From NCBI RefSeq assembly GCF_036488675.1, contig NZ_CP133151.1, positions 310,001 through 374,000 of the forward strand: 64,000 bases of DNA. The letters run 5' to 3'. Below, piece by piece: positions 1 to 10,893 of the stretch. This stretch comes from Sinorhizobium chiapasense (GTDB lineage: Bacteria; Pseudomonadota; Alphaproteobacteria; Rhizobiales; Rhizobiaceae). Both the position numbers and the translations under genes were made by a program. How positions within the stretch are numbered: position 1 is the first letter of the stretch; the number at the start of each line of letters is the position of its first letter. The notes below the pieces were generated by a model that worked only from the letters and a program-made list of their open reading frames with translations, did no database searches and was not told where the DNA came from.

Positions 1-747
1 GCACACCATCATGGCCGCCTGGGCGCGGTGCGCCGAGGCAACGTCGAGGTAGCGCGCGTCGCCCGGAATGCAGGCGCGCACCCGGATGCCGAGCCGGTCA
101 AGGAGCGGCTTCACCAGCCAGAACTCGCCGGAAAGGTTGAATTCGCCAAGGATGTTGATGTCGTAAGGGCCGATATCGTCGGGCTCAACCGTGCCGATGA
201 CATGATCGAGCAACGCCTCGCCGGCGAGTTTGTTGCCGAGGTTTTTGGAGCCGACGAAGCCCGGTGTATTGACCGGCACCACCGGTAAGCCGCACTTTTC
301 CGCAGCGCGCTTGCAGACCGCCTCGATGTCGTCGCCGATCAATGCCGTCACGCAGGTCGAATAGACGAAGATCGCTGGCGGGGCATAGGTTTCCTTAATC
401 TCGCGGATCGCTTTGAAAAGCTTCCGCTCGCCCTGCCCCATCACCACGTCGAGTTCGGTCAGGTCGGTCGAGAAGCTTGTGCGCCATAGCGTTGGCCCCG
501 ACGAAGCTGCGCCGCGGTTGTCCCAGGAATTGCCCTCGCAGGCGATCGGTGCATGGATCAGATGCGCAACATCGGTGATCGGCTGCAGCACGATCTTGGC
601 CCCGTCGAAAGCGCAGCCGCCGGCGGCCGCCCCGGGGGTCAGCGGCTTCGAACATCCCTTCTGGCGCGCCTTGGCATCCTTACCTAGATTCTTCTCGCAG
701 GCGGGCTCATTGAAGACATCCTGGATTTTGGCAGTGAGCGGGAGCAT
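1..747 (-). CDS. nifE: NifE, FeMo-cofactor scaffold subunit (N-terminal part, cut by window edge)
   Basis: NifE pairs with NifN to form the scaffold on which FeMo-co is completed before delivery to NifDK. I read 249 codons with no stop up to base 1, beginning [16 protein letters not shown]. Family blocks are visible: [21 protein letters not shown] near residue 30, [15 protein letters not shown] near 70, and [16 protein letters not shown] near 130, carrying the conserved cysteines. It lies 62 bp behind nifK and is probably in the same transcript. The start at 747 is preceded by TTGGAG. An in-frame ATG seven codons upstream (768) is a possible alternative. The C-terminal half lies outside the window. 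Confidence 0.95.
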   Translation of the reverse strand, partial: MLPLTAKIQDVFNEPACEKNLGKDAKARQKGCSKPLTPGAAAGGCAFDGAKIVLQPITDVAHLIHAPIACEGNSWDNRGAASSGPTLWRTSFSTDLTELDVVMGQGERKLFKAIREIKETYAPPAIFVYSTCVTALIGDDIEAVCKRAAEKCGLPVVPVNTPGFVGSKNLGNKLAGEALLDHVIGTVEPDDIGPYDINILGEFNLSGEFWLVKPLLDRLGIRVRACIPGDARYLDVASAHRAQAAMMVC

Positions 748-780
748 CGCGCCGGACTCCAAGTCCATCTGAAGATGGCT

Positions 781-797
781 GGCCTTTGGCGAAGGCC
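781..797. repeat. Small hairpin between nifK and nifE
   Basis: A perfect 6-bp stem GGCCTT/AAGGCC with a 5-nt loop occupies most of the nifK-nifE spacer. There is no T-run, so it is more likely a transcript processing or stability hairpin than a terminator. Confidence 0.4.
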
Positions 798-808
798 AAC
801 CGTCGTTC

Positions 809-2350
809 TTAGCGGGTGAGGTCATACGAATAGTCCGTCACACCTACCTTGATCGTTTCGCGATCGAGCTTGTCGAAGATCTTGTCGAGGATCGTCGTTA
901 AGACGCGCAAGCCCCCTTGGTAGCCCATGAGAGGGAATCGATGATGATGGTGGCGGTCAAAGATCGGAAACATCAGCCGGATCAGCGGCGTATCGGTATC
1001 GCGCTCCAGATACTTGCCATAGGAATTGCCGATCAGCAGGTCCACCGGCTCGGTGAAGAGCAGCGAGCGCATCGCCCACAGATCCTTGCCCGCCCAAACC
1101 TGGCCATCCTTACCGAAGGGCGAGGATGCAAGCAGTTCCTTCATCTCGGCTTCCCAGGCTGGTGTGCCGTTGGTGGCGAGGCAGTGGATCGGCTCGCCGC
1201 CGGTCTCCATCACGAATCGTGCGACGGCGTAGACGAAGTCGGGATCGCCGTAGATCGCGTATTTCTTGCCGTGCAGCCAAGCCTGGCTATCCGCCATAGC
1301 GTCGACAAGTCGGCCGCGCTCCTTACCGATTGCCGTTGGGATATCCTTGCCGGAAATCTCCGAGACCTTCATCAGGAATTCGTCAGTCGCGTAGACACCA
1401 AGAGGATAATGGAATGAGGCCGTCGCCTGCCCGACCTCGTTGCAATATTCCAGCGTTTTGCGGGTGTTGTAGTGCTGCAGCGACAGCGTCGCTTCGGCAT
1501 TGAGTGCCGCCCTCACGTCATCGATCATCGTGCCGCCGTCATACATGCGATAGATCCCGTCCGAAGGCGTGTCGAACTGGTCGGAAGCATCCTGAATGAA
1601 GGTGTAGGACACGCCCATCAGGTCGAGCAGGCGCTTCAATTCGCGGTTGTTGCCGACGCAGAAGCCGTCGAATCCCGGAATGATGTTTATCGTTCCAGCA
1701 GATTCCTTACGCTCCTGGCCCTTCCAGAAGTGCTCCAGGACGCCCTTGACCATGGCGTCATAGCCATCGACATGGCTGCCGACGAACGCTGGCGTGTGAG
1801 CGAAAGGAACATCGAAGTCGGCCGGGACTGAACCTTCGTTCTTGGCGTTCTCGATGAAGCCGTGCAGGTCGTCGCCAATCACCTCTGCCATACAGGTGGT
1901 CGAGACGGCAATCATCTTCGGGTCGTAGAGGCTATAGGTGTTGGCGAGTCCGTCGACCATGTTCTTCAGACCGCCGAACACCGCCGCGTCCTCGGTCATC
2001 GAGGACGAAACCGCTGATGAGGGCTCCTTGAAGTGTCGCGACAGATGCGAACGGTAATAGGCAACGCAGCCCTGGCTGCCATGGACGAAGGACATGGTCC
2101 GCTCGAAGCCCGCGGCCGCGAAGACGGCGCCTAGCGGCTGGCAGGCTTTGGCCGGGTTAACGACAAGCGCCTCGCGGGCGAGGTTCTTTTCGCGATACTC
2201 CCAGGTCTTGGTGTATTCGCGTTGATCGGTAACAATCTGATCCGGATGCGGACATTCGAAATTCAACTTCTTCTCGGCGAGCATCTTCCTGTATTCCGGC
2301 TCGCGGAACAGGGGAGCATGGTCGAGGACTTTTTCGGCCGACTGCGGCAT
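809..2350 (-). CDS. nifK: Nitrogenase MoFe protein beta subunit NifK
   Basis: NifK forms the alpha2-beta2 MoFe protein with NifD and supplies half the ligands of the P-cluster, which passes electrons to FeMo-co. The 513-residue length is normal for the family. P-cluster cysteines are visible in KACQPLGA, in [17 protein letters not shown] (which also holds the FKEP block) and in [12 protein letters not shown]. The start is preceded by AGAGGTGA. It is third in the leftward nifH-nifD-nifK-nifE order, 123 bp after nifD, and is expected to be transcribed from the nifH promoter. The gene appears intact, with no frameshift or missing ligand. Confidence 0.98.
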   Translation of the reverse strand: MPQSAEKVLDHAPLFREPEYRKMLAEKKLNFECPHPDQIVTDQREYTKTWEYREKNLAREALVVNPAKACQPLGAVFAAAGFERTMSFVHGSQGCVAYYRSHLSRHFKEPSSAVSSSMTEDAAVFGGLKNMVDGLANTYSLYDPKMIAVSTTCMAEVIGDDLHGFIENAKNEGSVPADFDVPFAHTPAFVGSHVDGYDAMVKGVLEHFWKGQERKESAGTINIIPGFDGFCVGNNRELKRLLDLMGVSYTFIQDASDQFDTPSDGIYRMYDGGTMIDDVRAALNAEATLSLQHYNTRKTLEYCNEVGQATASFHYPLGVYATDEFLMKVSEISGKDIPTAIGKERGRLVDAMADSQAWLHGKKYAIYGDPDFVYAVARFVMETGGEPIHCLATNGTPAWEAEMKELLASSPFGKDGQVWAGKDLWAMRSLLFTEPVDLLIGNSYGKYLERDTDTPLIRLMFPIFDRHHHHRFPLMGYQGGLRVLTTILDKIFDKLDRETIKVGVTDYSYDLTR

Positions 2351-2473
2351 GGGTGGTCACCTCTTTTCATCTGGCGCGCCAGACGGCGGCCACGACATCG
2401 AGACGTTTCAGGTTTCCCGCGGATCAAGGGTCACGGGCCTTCATCGGCCCCCCTGCTCCTGGGAGGCCATTTT

Positions 2474-3976
2474 TTATTCGGCCGCGACCGCTATCGGCGG
2501 CAGGGCCTTTTTCTTCCAGGGGGCGTCGTAGAGGTCCCAGACCGGGTTGTTGATGGCCAGATCCATGTCGCGGGCGAAGATGGCGAAGCCGTCATAGCCG
2601 TGATACGGGCCGGAATAATCCCAGGAGTGCATCTGACGGAACGGAATGCCCATCTTCTGCACCGGGTACTTCTCCTTGATGCCGGAGCCCACGAGGTCAG
2701 GTCGGATCCCCTCGATGAACTTTTCCAGCTCGTAACCGGTCACGTCGTCATAGATCAGCGTGCCGTTCTTCACGTAATGGCCGGTGCGCTGATAGTCGTC
2801 GTTGTGAGCGAACTCGTATCCGGTGCCAACTATCACCATGCCGAGGTCCTCGTAGGCCGTGATGACGTGCCGAGGGCGTAGGCCGCCGACATAGAGCATC
2901 ACCGTCTTGCCTTCGAGGCGTGGCCAATACTTGTCCACGACCTCATCGACCAAGGGGCGATACTTGGCGATGACCGCCTCGGTCTTGTCCTCGATTGTCG
3001 GCCCGAAATGCTTGGCTATCTTGCGCAGAGAGGCTTCAATCTGGGAGGGACCAAAGAAATTGTATTCCATCCAGGGGATGCCGTACTTCTCCTCCATGTG
3101 CCGGCAGATGTAGTTCATTGACCGGTAGCAGTGGATGAGGTTGAGCTTGGCCTTCGGCGCGCGCTCTACCTCAGCAAGCGTCGCGTCCCCCGACCAGTTG
3201 CCGACCACGCGCAAGCCCACCTCCTCCAACAGGATGCGCGTAGCCCACGCATCGCCGCCGATATTGTAGTCGCCAATGACGTTAACGTCGTAACGGTCCG
3301 CCTCGAACTCGACTTCCCTCTTGTCGAAGACCCAGTCGCGGATCGAGTCGTTGGCAATGTGGTGACCAAGCGATTGCGAGACGCCGCGGAAGCCTTCGCA
3401 GCGCACCGGCACGATCGTCTTTTCGTGCTCCTTGGCCTTCTTGCGCGACACAGCCTCAATGTCGTCACCGATGAGGCCGATCGGGCATTCCGATTGGACG
3501 CTGATGCCATTGTTCAGGGGAAAAAGCTCCTCGATCTCGTCGATGATCTTTTCCAGCTTCTTGTCGCCGCCGAAAACGATGTCCTTCTCCTGAAAATCAG
3601 AAGTGAACTGCAGGGTCACAAAGCTGTCGATGCCCGTCGTACCGACGTAATAATTCCGGCGCTGCGACCAGGAATATTGACCGCAACCGACTGGCCCATG
3701 TGAGATGTGGACCATATCCTTGACCGGACCCCACACCACACCTTTGGAGCCGGCATAGGCGCAGCCGCGGATCGTCATCACGCCCGGAATGGACTTGATG
3801 TTCGACTTGACGCTGCATTCGGAGAGGACCTCGCTCTCCTCGTTGGCCTCCTCCCCGTTCGTCGCGACGCTGAGGTGTTTTTTGCGGCGCTTCGCCGCCT
3901 TGTCCGGATACTGCGACAGCACTTGCTTGATAAGCTCCTCATGGAGAGCGCCGTCATTCTCGTAGTCGAGGCTCAT
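2474..3976 (-). CDS. nifD: Nitrogenase MoFe protein alpha subunit NifD
   Basis: NifD carries the FeMo-cofactor where N2 is reduced. The protein has 500 residues. P-cluster ligands lie in [25 protein letters not shown] and [11 protein letters not shown]. The FeMo-co cysteine is in [11 protein letters not shown], and the FeMo-co histidine lies in the C-terminal [15 protein letters not shown] block. The N-terminal ~50 residues are lysine-rich (KAAKRRKKH), as in other rhizobial NifD. It sits 112 bp downstream of nifH, with a strong hairpin in the spacer that may set the nifH:nifDK ratio. Confidence 0.98.
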   Translation of the reverse strand: MSLDYENDGALHEELIKQVLSQYPDKAAKRRKKHLSVATNGEEANEESEVLSECSVKSNIKSIPGVMTIRGCAYAGSKGVVWGPVKDMVHISHGPVGCGQYSWSQRRNYYVGTTGIDSFVTLQFTSDFQEKDIVFGGDKKLEKIIDEIEELFPLNNGISVQSECPIGLIGDDIEAVSRKKAKEHEKTIVPVRCEGFRGVSQSLGHHIANDSIRDWVFDKREVEFEADRYDVNVIGDYNIGGDAWATRILLEEVGLRVVGNWSGDATLAEVERAPKAKLNLIHCYRSMNYICRHMEEKYGIPWMEYNFFGPSQIEASLRKIAKHFGPTIEDKTEAVIAKYRPLVDEVVDKYWPRLEGKTVMLYVGGLRPRHVITAYEDLGMVIVGTGYEFAHNDDYQRTGHYVKNGTLIYDDVTGYELEKFIEGIRPDLVGSGIKEKYPVQKMGIPFRQMHSWDYSGPYHGYDGFAIFARDMDLAINNPVWDLYDAPWKKKALPPIAVAAE

Positions 3977-4035
3977 GGGGCCTGTTCCCTTTCAAGGTTC
4001 GGAGACGCCTCGCGGACGAGGCGTGTTCTTGGAAA

Positions 4036-4064
4036 GGGCGCGCCAACTCAAGGCCGGCGCGCCC
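4036..4064. repeat. GC-rich hairpin between nifH and nifD
   Basis: GGGCGCGCC at 4036-4044 pairs perfectly with GGCGCGCCC at 4056-4064, with an 11-nt loop. No T-run follows. Such nifH-nifD hairpins usually protect the 3' end of an abundant nifH message rather than end transcription completely. Confidence 0.6.
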
Positions 4065-4088
4065 CCTGCTGGCGGCGGGGGAGGGCGC

Positions 4089-5114
<1,026 letters not shown>

Positions 5115-5159
5115 CTATTTAGGCTAGGACACAATGAACGGTTCCGCGCAACAAGCCTG

Positions 5160-5175
5160 TGTCGCGGTTTCGACA
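5160..5175. promoter_or_regulatory. NifA upstream activator sequence of nifH
   Basis: A perfect TGT-N10-ACA (TGTCGCGGTTTCGACA) lies about 90 bp upstream of the -24 element, the usual distance for NifA acting through DNA looping. Confidence 0.9.
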
Positions 5176-5850
5176 AAGCCGACAGAGCTGTCAGCGCAAT
5201 GGTGAGACCGCCGCATAGAGCTTGTCGGAAGACGGTAGCTTGGCGGCGTCCCACACCAAGATCTACGAGCTTCGAGATCGAAACTGGCGTGGGCTGACCT
5301 GAATTGTCGTTGTGACATCAAACGCGTCGCAAAATACTCTGCCGAAGTTGAGCGGCGGCACACAAGGGAGCTTGCAGCAAGTCATCAAGCGAAGATGAAT
5401 GGGTCCGCCTGTACATCAAGAATCATCCCTCCTCGCGTGATAATATCGGGCCAATTCATCGACACGTTAATTCGCCAAATCTATATTAGCCGAAGATAGG
5501 GTTTTCTCCACACACTCTGGGCGCAACGCTGACGTCCAAGATCAGTCCCATCTGAGTTCCGGATTTCCGTGCAAGGAGGCAGACTGGCAGTTCACGCTGT
5601 ACCTGCTCCCGCCCAAAAAATCGGAAGAAGCTCCAGAATCTCCCGTGTTCCCGTTCCCATTGTTGTTCAGTCCGAACAACTGACCGCGTTCGTCGTGATC
5701 CTGCGTTTTCGCAGGCAGGTTCGCGGCGTGGAGTTCACTCGCACCAGGGGGCGAAGCGATCAAAAGAAAAGTTCACCATACCGCCCGGCATTTGGTTCAT
5801 TCCTCCGTTTAGGGCGGCGAACGGCATCGCCCCGTTCTGATTTTTCGTAG
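5176..5850. other. Gene-poor stretch between nifH promoter and flavin reductase gene
   Basis: I see no convincing gene here. Short open frames on both strands lack a ribosome-binding site or recognisable protein features. The stretch is probably spacer or old gene debris behind the nifH control region. Confidence 0.5.
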
Positions 5851-6399
5851 CTACCCGCCAAGGGCATAGTACTGCCCGTCGCGGTAGACTAATGAACCAC
5901 GATTGCCGAAGCGAATACCGACGACGCGGCCCAGAACGATCGCGTGGCTGTGCCTTTCGATGACCTCCTCGACTTCGCAGTCGATGGCCGCCGCCGCATC
6001 CTCGAGGACCGGCGCTCCGCTCACGAGGCGGGTCCAATCTGCGCCGAGATACCGTTCCGCCCCCTTCAGCCCGCCGCGGCCGGCGAACTGGTTGGCAAGT
6101 GTTTCGTGGTCGGGTCCCGCCACGTTGACGCAGAAATGGCCGTATCGCTCGACGACAGGCAAAGTTGAGGCTGAACGGTTAAGGGTGACGATCATGCGCG
6201 GCGGATCGATCGAAAGGGCGGTCGCCGACGTGACCGTCGCTCCATTCCGAGTCTCGCCCTCCCCTGCCGTTATGATGCTCACTCCGCCGCCAAGGGCGCG
6301 CAAAGCGCGTTTCAGCCCCTCGGCATCGACGTAATGGTTGGCGATATCGCCGGTGGCCTCCTTTACGTCGAAGGCGCGCAGGGAAGATTGTTCGGACAT
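5851..6399 (-). CDS. Flavin reductase-like FMN-binding protein
   Basis: The 182-residue protein has the flavin reductase split-barrel fold signature: LGGGVSIITAGEG near 38-50, SATALSIDPPRMIVTLNRSAST near 58-80 and FCVNVAGPDHETLANQFAG near 90-108. Family members reduce FMN or FAD with NAD(P)H and hand it to a partner monooxygenase. It follows a 63-residue gene by 9 bp and is probably co-transcribed from the sigma-54 promoter at 6643. A possible partner in the window is the LLM-type monooxygenase at 21252-22355, though nothing in the sequence proves the link. Confidence 0.88.
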   Translation of the reverse strand: MSEQSSLRAFDVKEATGDIANHYVDAEGLKRALRALGGGVSIITAGEGETRNGATVTSATALSIDPPRMIVTLNRSASTLPVVERYGHFCVNVAGPDHETLANQFAGRGGLKGAERYLGADWTRLVSGAPVLEDAAAAIDCEVEEVIERHSHAIVLGRVVGIRFGNRGSLVYRDGQYYALGG

Positions 6400-6408
6400 C
6401 TCAGTCCC

Positions 6409-6600
6409 TCAGCCGAAGTCTGCCGTCGTATCGACGCCGCTGTCCGACTTGTAAACGAAGGTGTCTGCACCACCGGTCTCACCGACAGTATGATTGCTGC
6501 CATCGATGTAGTAGGGGCCGTCCCACTCTAGGACCTGTTCAACATCCATAGGCGGCATCGCTTCCTTGCCATCGGGTCCGAGGTACGTTGAATCGCTCAT
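6409..6600 (-). CDS. Small acidic protein of unknown function
   Basis: A 63-residue protein starting MSDSTYLGPDGKEAMPPMD, with AGGAGA well placed before the start at 6600. It is rich in Asp, Gly and Thr and has no cysteine. It is the first gene behind a sigma-54 promoter and is followed at once by the flavin reductase gene, so it may be a partner or scaffold of the same redox system. I do not recognise the family. Confidence 0.65.
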   Translation of the reverse strand: MSDSTYLGPDGKEAMPPMDVEQVLEWDGPYYIDGSNHTVGETGGADTFVYKSDSGVDTTADFG

Positions 6601-6642
6601 CGAGAGTCTCCTCTTAATGTACCCCCCCAAAGCCCTCTAGCA

Positions 6643-6661
6643 TCGCAAGGCCCTATCCAAA
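6643..6661 (-). promoter_or_regulatory. Probable sigma-54 promoter for the small protein and flavin reductase genes
   Basis: The minus strand reads TTGGATAGGGCCTTGCGA, a GG-N10-GC element with TTGC at -12, 43-60 bp upstream of the start at 6600. The -24 half departs from TGGCAC. I found no clear TGT-N10-ACA upstream, so NifA control is uncertain. Confidence 0.6.
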
Positions 6662-6922
6662 AATCCATATTTTGCATCGAACCCATTGATCCTATGAATA
6701 AGAAGGCGGCCGAAACTCTTCGCGAGCCGCTGGCAACGTCCACGGTGCATCGAGAATCGGAATGAGCGTTCATGGCGGTTTGCAAGCGTGGGCTGAAGGG
6801 TCCCATGGTGTCCGAGCCAACTTTCCTCGTTACGCCGGGATGCTTAGGCGAGGCAACGATCATAAAACGGCCACTATGAGAACGCGCTGGTTTTCTCCGC
6901 AGCAAACAGGTTTATGTCCGCG

Positions 6923-8464
6923 TCACAGGGCAAGCAGATAGGCAACCAGCGCATCCTTTTCTCTCTGCGTAAGGTTTGTTCCCAGAACCAGGTTGAAGAA
7001 CTCGACCGTGTCGGCGAGTGTCATCAGCCGCCCATCGTGCAAATAGGGCGGCGAGTCCTTGATACCGCGCAGTGTGAAGGTCTTGATCGGACCATCCGGT
7101 AACATCACGAGATCGTTGGCGCTCTGGCCGGTTTTATAGAAGCGCTCGAGCTTGAGGTCGTGCATGTTGTTGTCCATGAAAGCAGTCTGCGGGGCGTGGC
7201 AAATGGCGCAGCCACCCTTGCCCATGAACACCTGTTCGCCCTCCAGTTCCTGCTCGCTCGCCCCGCTTGGATCGAGGCGTCCGAACGCGTCGAGCTTGGG
7301 CGCGGGCGGAAAGTCGATCATGTTCTGCATCTGGGCCATCATTGAGACCTGGCTCGCACGATCGAGTAGGTTCACGCCTTTTCTAGCGGCGCTCACATGG
7401 TCGCCGTTGAAGTAGGCGGTGCGCTGCTCGAACTCAGTAAAGTCTTCGATCGACCGCAGCGACCGTTTCGAACCATGAATCTGCTGGTTGAACAGCCCGC
7501 GCAGGCTGGTCGTGTCGAGACGAAACCGCTGCGTCTGTGGCCGGACGTCGGGCGTCAGGTGGAAGGCCGCATTGGTATGGAAGTTCGAATGGCAGTCCAG
7601 GCAGGCGACGCCCAGGCTCGCCTCGGCAGCTTTGCGGTCCTCGGTTTCGTTGAACTCTTCTTGCGGAAACGGGGTTAGCAGAAGTCGAAGCCCTTCCATC
7701 TGCACCGGCGTGATGATGCCGCTCATAATCTCATTGAAGTTCCGGATCGTCAGAAGCTCGCCGCGCGAAACGTCACCGAGTTCCGGATGCGAGGTTAGAA
7801 AGATTGGCGGCGGAAACTCCGGCGTCAGGTGATCGGGGAGGTCGAAGTCGACATCGAAACGCCTAAGACCCCTGCCTTCCTGGCGGCCTATTTCATTAAT
7901 CTGCACCTCCGGAAAGACCTGACCGCCAGTTGCGTGCTTTACATGCGGCAGCGGCATAAAGCCTGCCGGCAGTAGTCCCTGCTCTCTGATCTCGTCAGGG
8001 CTCTTCTCGGCCAAAGCGCCCCAGGTCACGCCCTTCGGAAGTTTGACGCGAACGCCGGCTTGAACCGCCTTCCGACGACCGGACATCATCAAACCTTGCA
8101 TGGGGCGGTCAGAAAGGTCATATCGCCCCTCAAGCAGGCGCCTCTGACGCTCCATGACGCGCGGCTTCGCACGTTCGTCGAATTCCTTCACTTCGGAAAA
8201 GGGACGGTTCGGAAAGGTTAGATAGATCAGATCAGCGGGCAGCGGATCAGACACGGTCGGAAAAGCGTGCGCGGAGACTGCGAATGCGATCGCCACACCG
8301 ATCAGGATAAGCGACCTAAGCCGGGGCGTGTGGGCCTTTAGGTCGCAGCCCGCGATCATAATCTTCTGACCGAGATCGGCAAGAGTATAGGGCGTCTTTA
8401 CCGAGGCGGTGAATGTTCGGATGCCTCTCTTCCAATAGAATGCGATCTGACGCAGACCTGACAT
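6923..8464 (-). CDS. Di-heme cytochrome c peroxidase-like protein fused to a NifH N-terminal fragment
   Basis: Residues 1 to about 45 (MSGLRQIAFYWKRGIRTF..., ...DLGQKIMIAGCDLKAHTPRL) are a decayed copy of the NifH N-terminus. The P-loop GKGGIGKS has become WKRGIRTF, so it cannot bind ATP normally. A hydrophobic segment follows (SLILIGVAIAFAVSAHAFP), which looks like the signal peptide of an exported protein, and then about 440 residues of a di-heme peroxidase/MauG-like enzyme with two CxxCH sites (CLDCH near 300, CAICH near 425). The C-terminal block YLHDGRLMTLADTVEFF is typical. No ATG precedes the signal peptide in this frame, so translation must use the nifH start unless a rare codon is used. 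The nifH-type promoter came with the fragment. Confidence 0.85.
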   Translation of the reverse strand: MSGLRQIAFYWKRGIRTFTASVKTPYTLADLGQKIMIAGCDLKAHTPRLRSLILIGVAIAFAVSAHAFPTVSDPLPADLIYLTFPNRPFSEVKEFDERAKPRVMERQRRLLEGRYDLSDRPMQGLMMSGRRKAVQAGVRVKLPKGVTWGALAEKSPDEIREQGLLPAGFMPLPHVKHATGGQVFPEVQINEIGRQEGRGLRRFDVDFDLPDHLTPEFPPPIFLTSHPELGDVSRGELLTIRNFNEIMSGIITPVQMEGLRLLLTPFPQEEFNETEDRKAAEASLGVACLDCHSNFHTNAAFHLTPDVRPQTQRFRLDTTSLRGLFNQQIHGSKRSLRSIEDFTEFEQRTAYFNGDHVSAARKGVNLLDRASQVSMMAQMQNMIDFPPAPKLDAFGRLDPSGASEQELEGEQVFMGKGGCAICHAPQTAFMDNNMHDLKLERFYKTGQSANDLVMLPDGPIKTFTLRGIKDSPPYLHDGRLMTLADTVEFFNLVLGTNLTQREKDALVAYLLAL

Positions 8465-8542
8465 GTTGCTTTCGCCTTCGTTCTCCGATCGCGTTTTCAC
8501 CACGATGCAGGACGGCAGCTTCTGCCGCCGCTGATGCGTGAC

Positions 8543-8560
8543 GTTCAAAATTTGTGCCAA
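8543..8560 (-). promoter_or_regulatory. Sigma-54 promoter copied from nifH, in front of the peroxidase fusion
   Basis: The minus strand reads TTGGCACAAATTTTGA, with the same GG-N10-GA spacing as nifH. The whole leader between it and the start codon matches the nifH leader with scattered changes. Confidence 0.82.
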
Positions 8561-8635
8561 GCAGGAAAGTGGTTAGAGATTATTGTTCTGCACTTAGTCA
8601 GCGCTTGATAGCTGGACGCTGGGCGAACATCGGCG

Positions 8636-8651
8636 TGTCACGTACCCCGCA
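8636..8651. promoter_or_regulatory. Degenerate NifA activator site
   Basis: TGT-N10-GCA (TGTCACGTACCCCGCA) is one base from the NifA consensus and sits about 80 bp upstream of the promoter copy at 8543. It is likely weaker than the nifH site. Confidence 0.5.
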
Positions 8652-8884
8652 AACCGGACTGTCATTCGAGGGTTGCAGTCTGCATTGCTTTTGTAGCCAG
8701 TGCCGAAACGGATGGCACGACGCACCTACCCCTGCCTGCCGAGTTGCTTGCTCTGGATATTCATCCCGCGCACGACAGACGCAATTGTTGCACCGTGGTG
8801 CCTGACAGTTCCCCAATACCATCCCTAACCCCGAGCGAGCTCTCACAGCAGCGACTTTGGTTCTTCGGGGCAGCGTGGCGGCGG

Positions 8885-10114
8885 CTAGCTGTCTTTCACA
8901 ACACGGCCCCCTTTGATGATTGTGCGGATGCGCGTGATGTCAGAGAAGATCGACAGGTCCTTCAGTGGATCGCCGTCGACCACGACCACGTCCGCGAAAG
9001 CGCCTGGTGCGATGATGCCCACCCTGCCCTCCATTTGAAGGACCCGGGCGGCATCCAGGGTGGCGGCGCGGATCACTTCGTGTGCCGGCAGAACCCGGCC
9101 GCGCAGCTCAAATTCTTGCGCCTGGTGCTCGTGCATCCCGCCGAGCAGGTCCGAGCCGTATCCCATTGTTACTCCAGCCTCCCGCAAGGTCTCCAATGCA
9201 GTGAGGCCCGCAGACAGGACGAAACCGATCTTTTCGAGCGAAGCCGCCGGTATCCCATGCTCGGCGCCCTCGCGCGCCAGCACCGCGTACGTGATGTTAG
9301 TAGGAACCACAACTGCGCCCGCCTTGCGTACCCGCTTGGCGGTCGCCGGGGTAATCAGGTTGCCGTGCTCGATCGACCCCACCCCGGCTTCTAGCGCCCG
9401 GGAAATCGCTTCGTCGGTATAGAGATGAGCGGCCACATAAGTGTGCTGGTGCGCCGCTTCCTGCACCGCCGCCTGCAATTCGGGAAGGCTGAAGGCGAGC
9501 GCATCTATAGGGTCGGTGGGCGAGGACACACCGCCGCTGGCCATGACCTTGATGAAGCGCGCGCCGGCCTTCAGCTCCTCTCTGGCCGCCCGTCGCACGT
9601 CCGCTTCGCCGTCGCAAATGCGACCAAGCGCTCCCAGCTGGTCAGGATAGTAATCTACAGGGCGCCGATCATGCCGGTCCCGATAATCAGTGTGGCCGCC
9701 CGTCGGAGACAGCGCCTTTCCGCAAATGACGAGGCGCGGACCCTCGATAAGCCCGCGTTCGACAGCGTCCACCAGCGCTTGATCAGCGCCGCCCAGGTCG
9801 CGGACAGTCGTAAAGCCACGGCTCAGCATCCCGCGCATGGTATTCGCAGCATAGAGCGCGGCGAGCGTGTTGGGCAGTTCGGCGTTGGCAGCGAGGTTTC
9901 CTTTCGCGGCGACGACATGCACATGGCAATCGATCAGCCCTGGCAAGACGATGCGCCTCTTCGCGTCGAAAATATGGGCGCCCGCCGGTGCCTTCACCCG
10001 CTCTCCGACTTCGGCAACGAATCCATCCGCTAGCAGAACATCTACCGGATCCGCGGGACGGTCCGCGGTGCCATCCACGATGGCAGCGTTACGAATAACA
10101 ATCGTCGGAATCAC
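8885..10114 (-). CDS. Metal-dependent amidohydrolase (imidazolonepropionase/prolidase-like)
   Basis: This is a 409-residue amidohydrolase-superfamily enzyme. Metal ligands are visible: HxH in LPGLIDCHVHV, the bridging lysine in ARFIKVMASGG, histidines in VAAHLYTDEA and GSIEHGN, and the final aspartate in GYGSDLLGG. Relatives hydrolyse cyclic amides or N-acyl/dipeptide bonds, but the substrate cannot be told from sequence. I chose the GTG at 10114 because AAAGGAG precedes it and the conserved protein begins there (VIPTIVIRNAAIVDG). A longer open frame upstream has no family similarity. It has its own nifH-like promoter about 260 bp upstream. Confidence 0.85.
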   Translation of the reverse strand: MIPTIVIRNAAIVDGTADRPADPVDVLLADGFVAEVGERVKAPAGAHIFDAKRRIVLPGLIDCHVHVVAAKGNLAANAELPNTLAALYAANTMRGMLSRGFTTVRDLGGADQALVDAVERGLIEGPRLVICGKALSPTGGHTDYRDRHDRRPVDYYPDQLGALGRICDGEADVRRAAREELKAGARFIKVMASGGVSSPTDPIDALAFSLPELQAAVQEAAHQHTYVAAHLYTDEAISRALEAGVGSIEHGNLITPATAKRVRKAGAVVVPTNITYAVLAREGAEHGIPAASLEKIGFVLSAGLTALETLREAGVTMGYGSDLLGGMHEHQAQEFELRGRVLPAHEVIRAATLDAARVLQMEGRVGIIAPGAFADVVVVDGDPLKDLSIFSDITRIRTIIKGGRVVKDS

Positions 10115-10371
10115 ACGCTCCTTTGGTTTGACGCAGGATGGATCGAGCACTTCAGGAACGCCCTGTAATATCCTGGTGTTCGAACCATCGCCGCCACGGT
10201 CAATGACGCCACGTTGGCGACTATGTCTATTGCGTTGCCGGCTACTCGTACTCCGCTCGCGCGAGACCTCCAGTTGTCGAGAAACATGATATCGGCTCCC
10301 CTGACAGGCGATTTGCAGTTTCAGCCTCCGCACCACGTTGAAAGCATCGACGTTTTCTCGCCGAAGACAGG

Positions 10372-10390
10372 AATCATCAGTCGTGCCAAC
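10372..10390 (-). promoter_or_regulatory. Probable sigma-54 promoter for the amidohydrolase gene
   Basis: The minus strand reads TTGGCACGACTGATGA, GG-N10-GA like nifH, with a perfect NifA site about 75 bp upstream. The leader to the gene start is unusually long (about 260 nt). Confidence 0.7.
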
Positions 10391-10460
10391 TGCGCAGAGC
10401 CTCTTTTTCGAGTTTTGTTGCAAGGTCTTGGTGCATTAGCACGCTGGCCGAACGCCACCG

Positions 10461-10476
10461 TGTCGCGAACTGGACA
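10461..10476. promoter_or_regulatory. NifA upstream activator sequence
   Basis: Perfect TGT-N10-ACA (TGTCGCGAACTGGACA), in a context that resembles the nifH upstream region (GACAAACCCGACAG follows, against GACAAAGCCGACAG at nifH). Confidence 0.8.
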
Positions 10477-10599
10477 AACCCGACAGCGCCGCGTCCCGCT
10501 CGATCGTCCCGTAGCGACTGCCGGCGTTTTGGGCGGGACTTTCAATCACTGCGTCGGCATCTCAAGGCTTGTCATCGGCGGGCGCGAGCGACCTACCGA

Positions 10600-10720
10600 A
10601 ACGCAAGGATGAAGAGCCTTCCTACACTACCAACGTGATCGACCTGATTTCGGCCCTGAAGAAGAGTCTCGAGAGGAAGACGTGGAGCGGCAAGAGTTCA
10701 CAGGCGCGGCGATACGGCCA
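10600..10720 (+). pseudogene. Possible remnant of a Ku-type DNA repair gene 3' end
   Basis: The translated stretch TTNVIDLISALKKSLERK resembles the conserved lead-in to the basic C-terminal tail of rhizobial Ku proteins (NVIDLMAALKRSL). There is no start, no core domain and no neighbour of that pathway. Identification rests on about 18 residues, so it is tentative. Confidence 0.35.
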
Positions 10721-10893
10721 TTCACGCACAATTCCGCGAAATAAATGCATGCCATACCACCAGCGCGAAAGGTCGACCAAATTTGCTTTTTTAATAGCCA
10801 AGCGTCTCATCGGGGCGCAGCATGGTGCAAATGACAAGGGCGCCGCCGGCTGAGAGATACTCGCGCTTTCGCCCCAACCAAGGAGGTCGCGCA

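Noticed and set aside
6923..8464. A second functional NifH
   Set aside because: Only about 45 codons of nifH are present and the ATP-binding loop is destroyed.
10115..10423. N-terminal extension of the amidohydrolase
   Set aside because: The extra ~100 residues have no family similarity and would run into the sigma-54 promoter; GTG at 10114 has a good ribosome-binding site.
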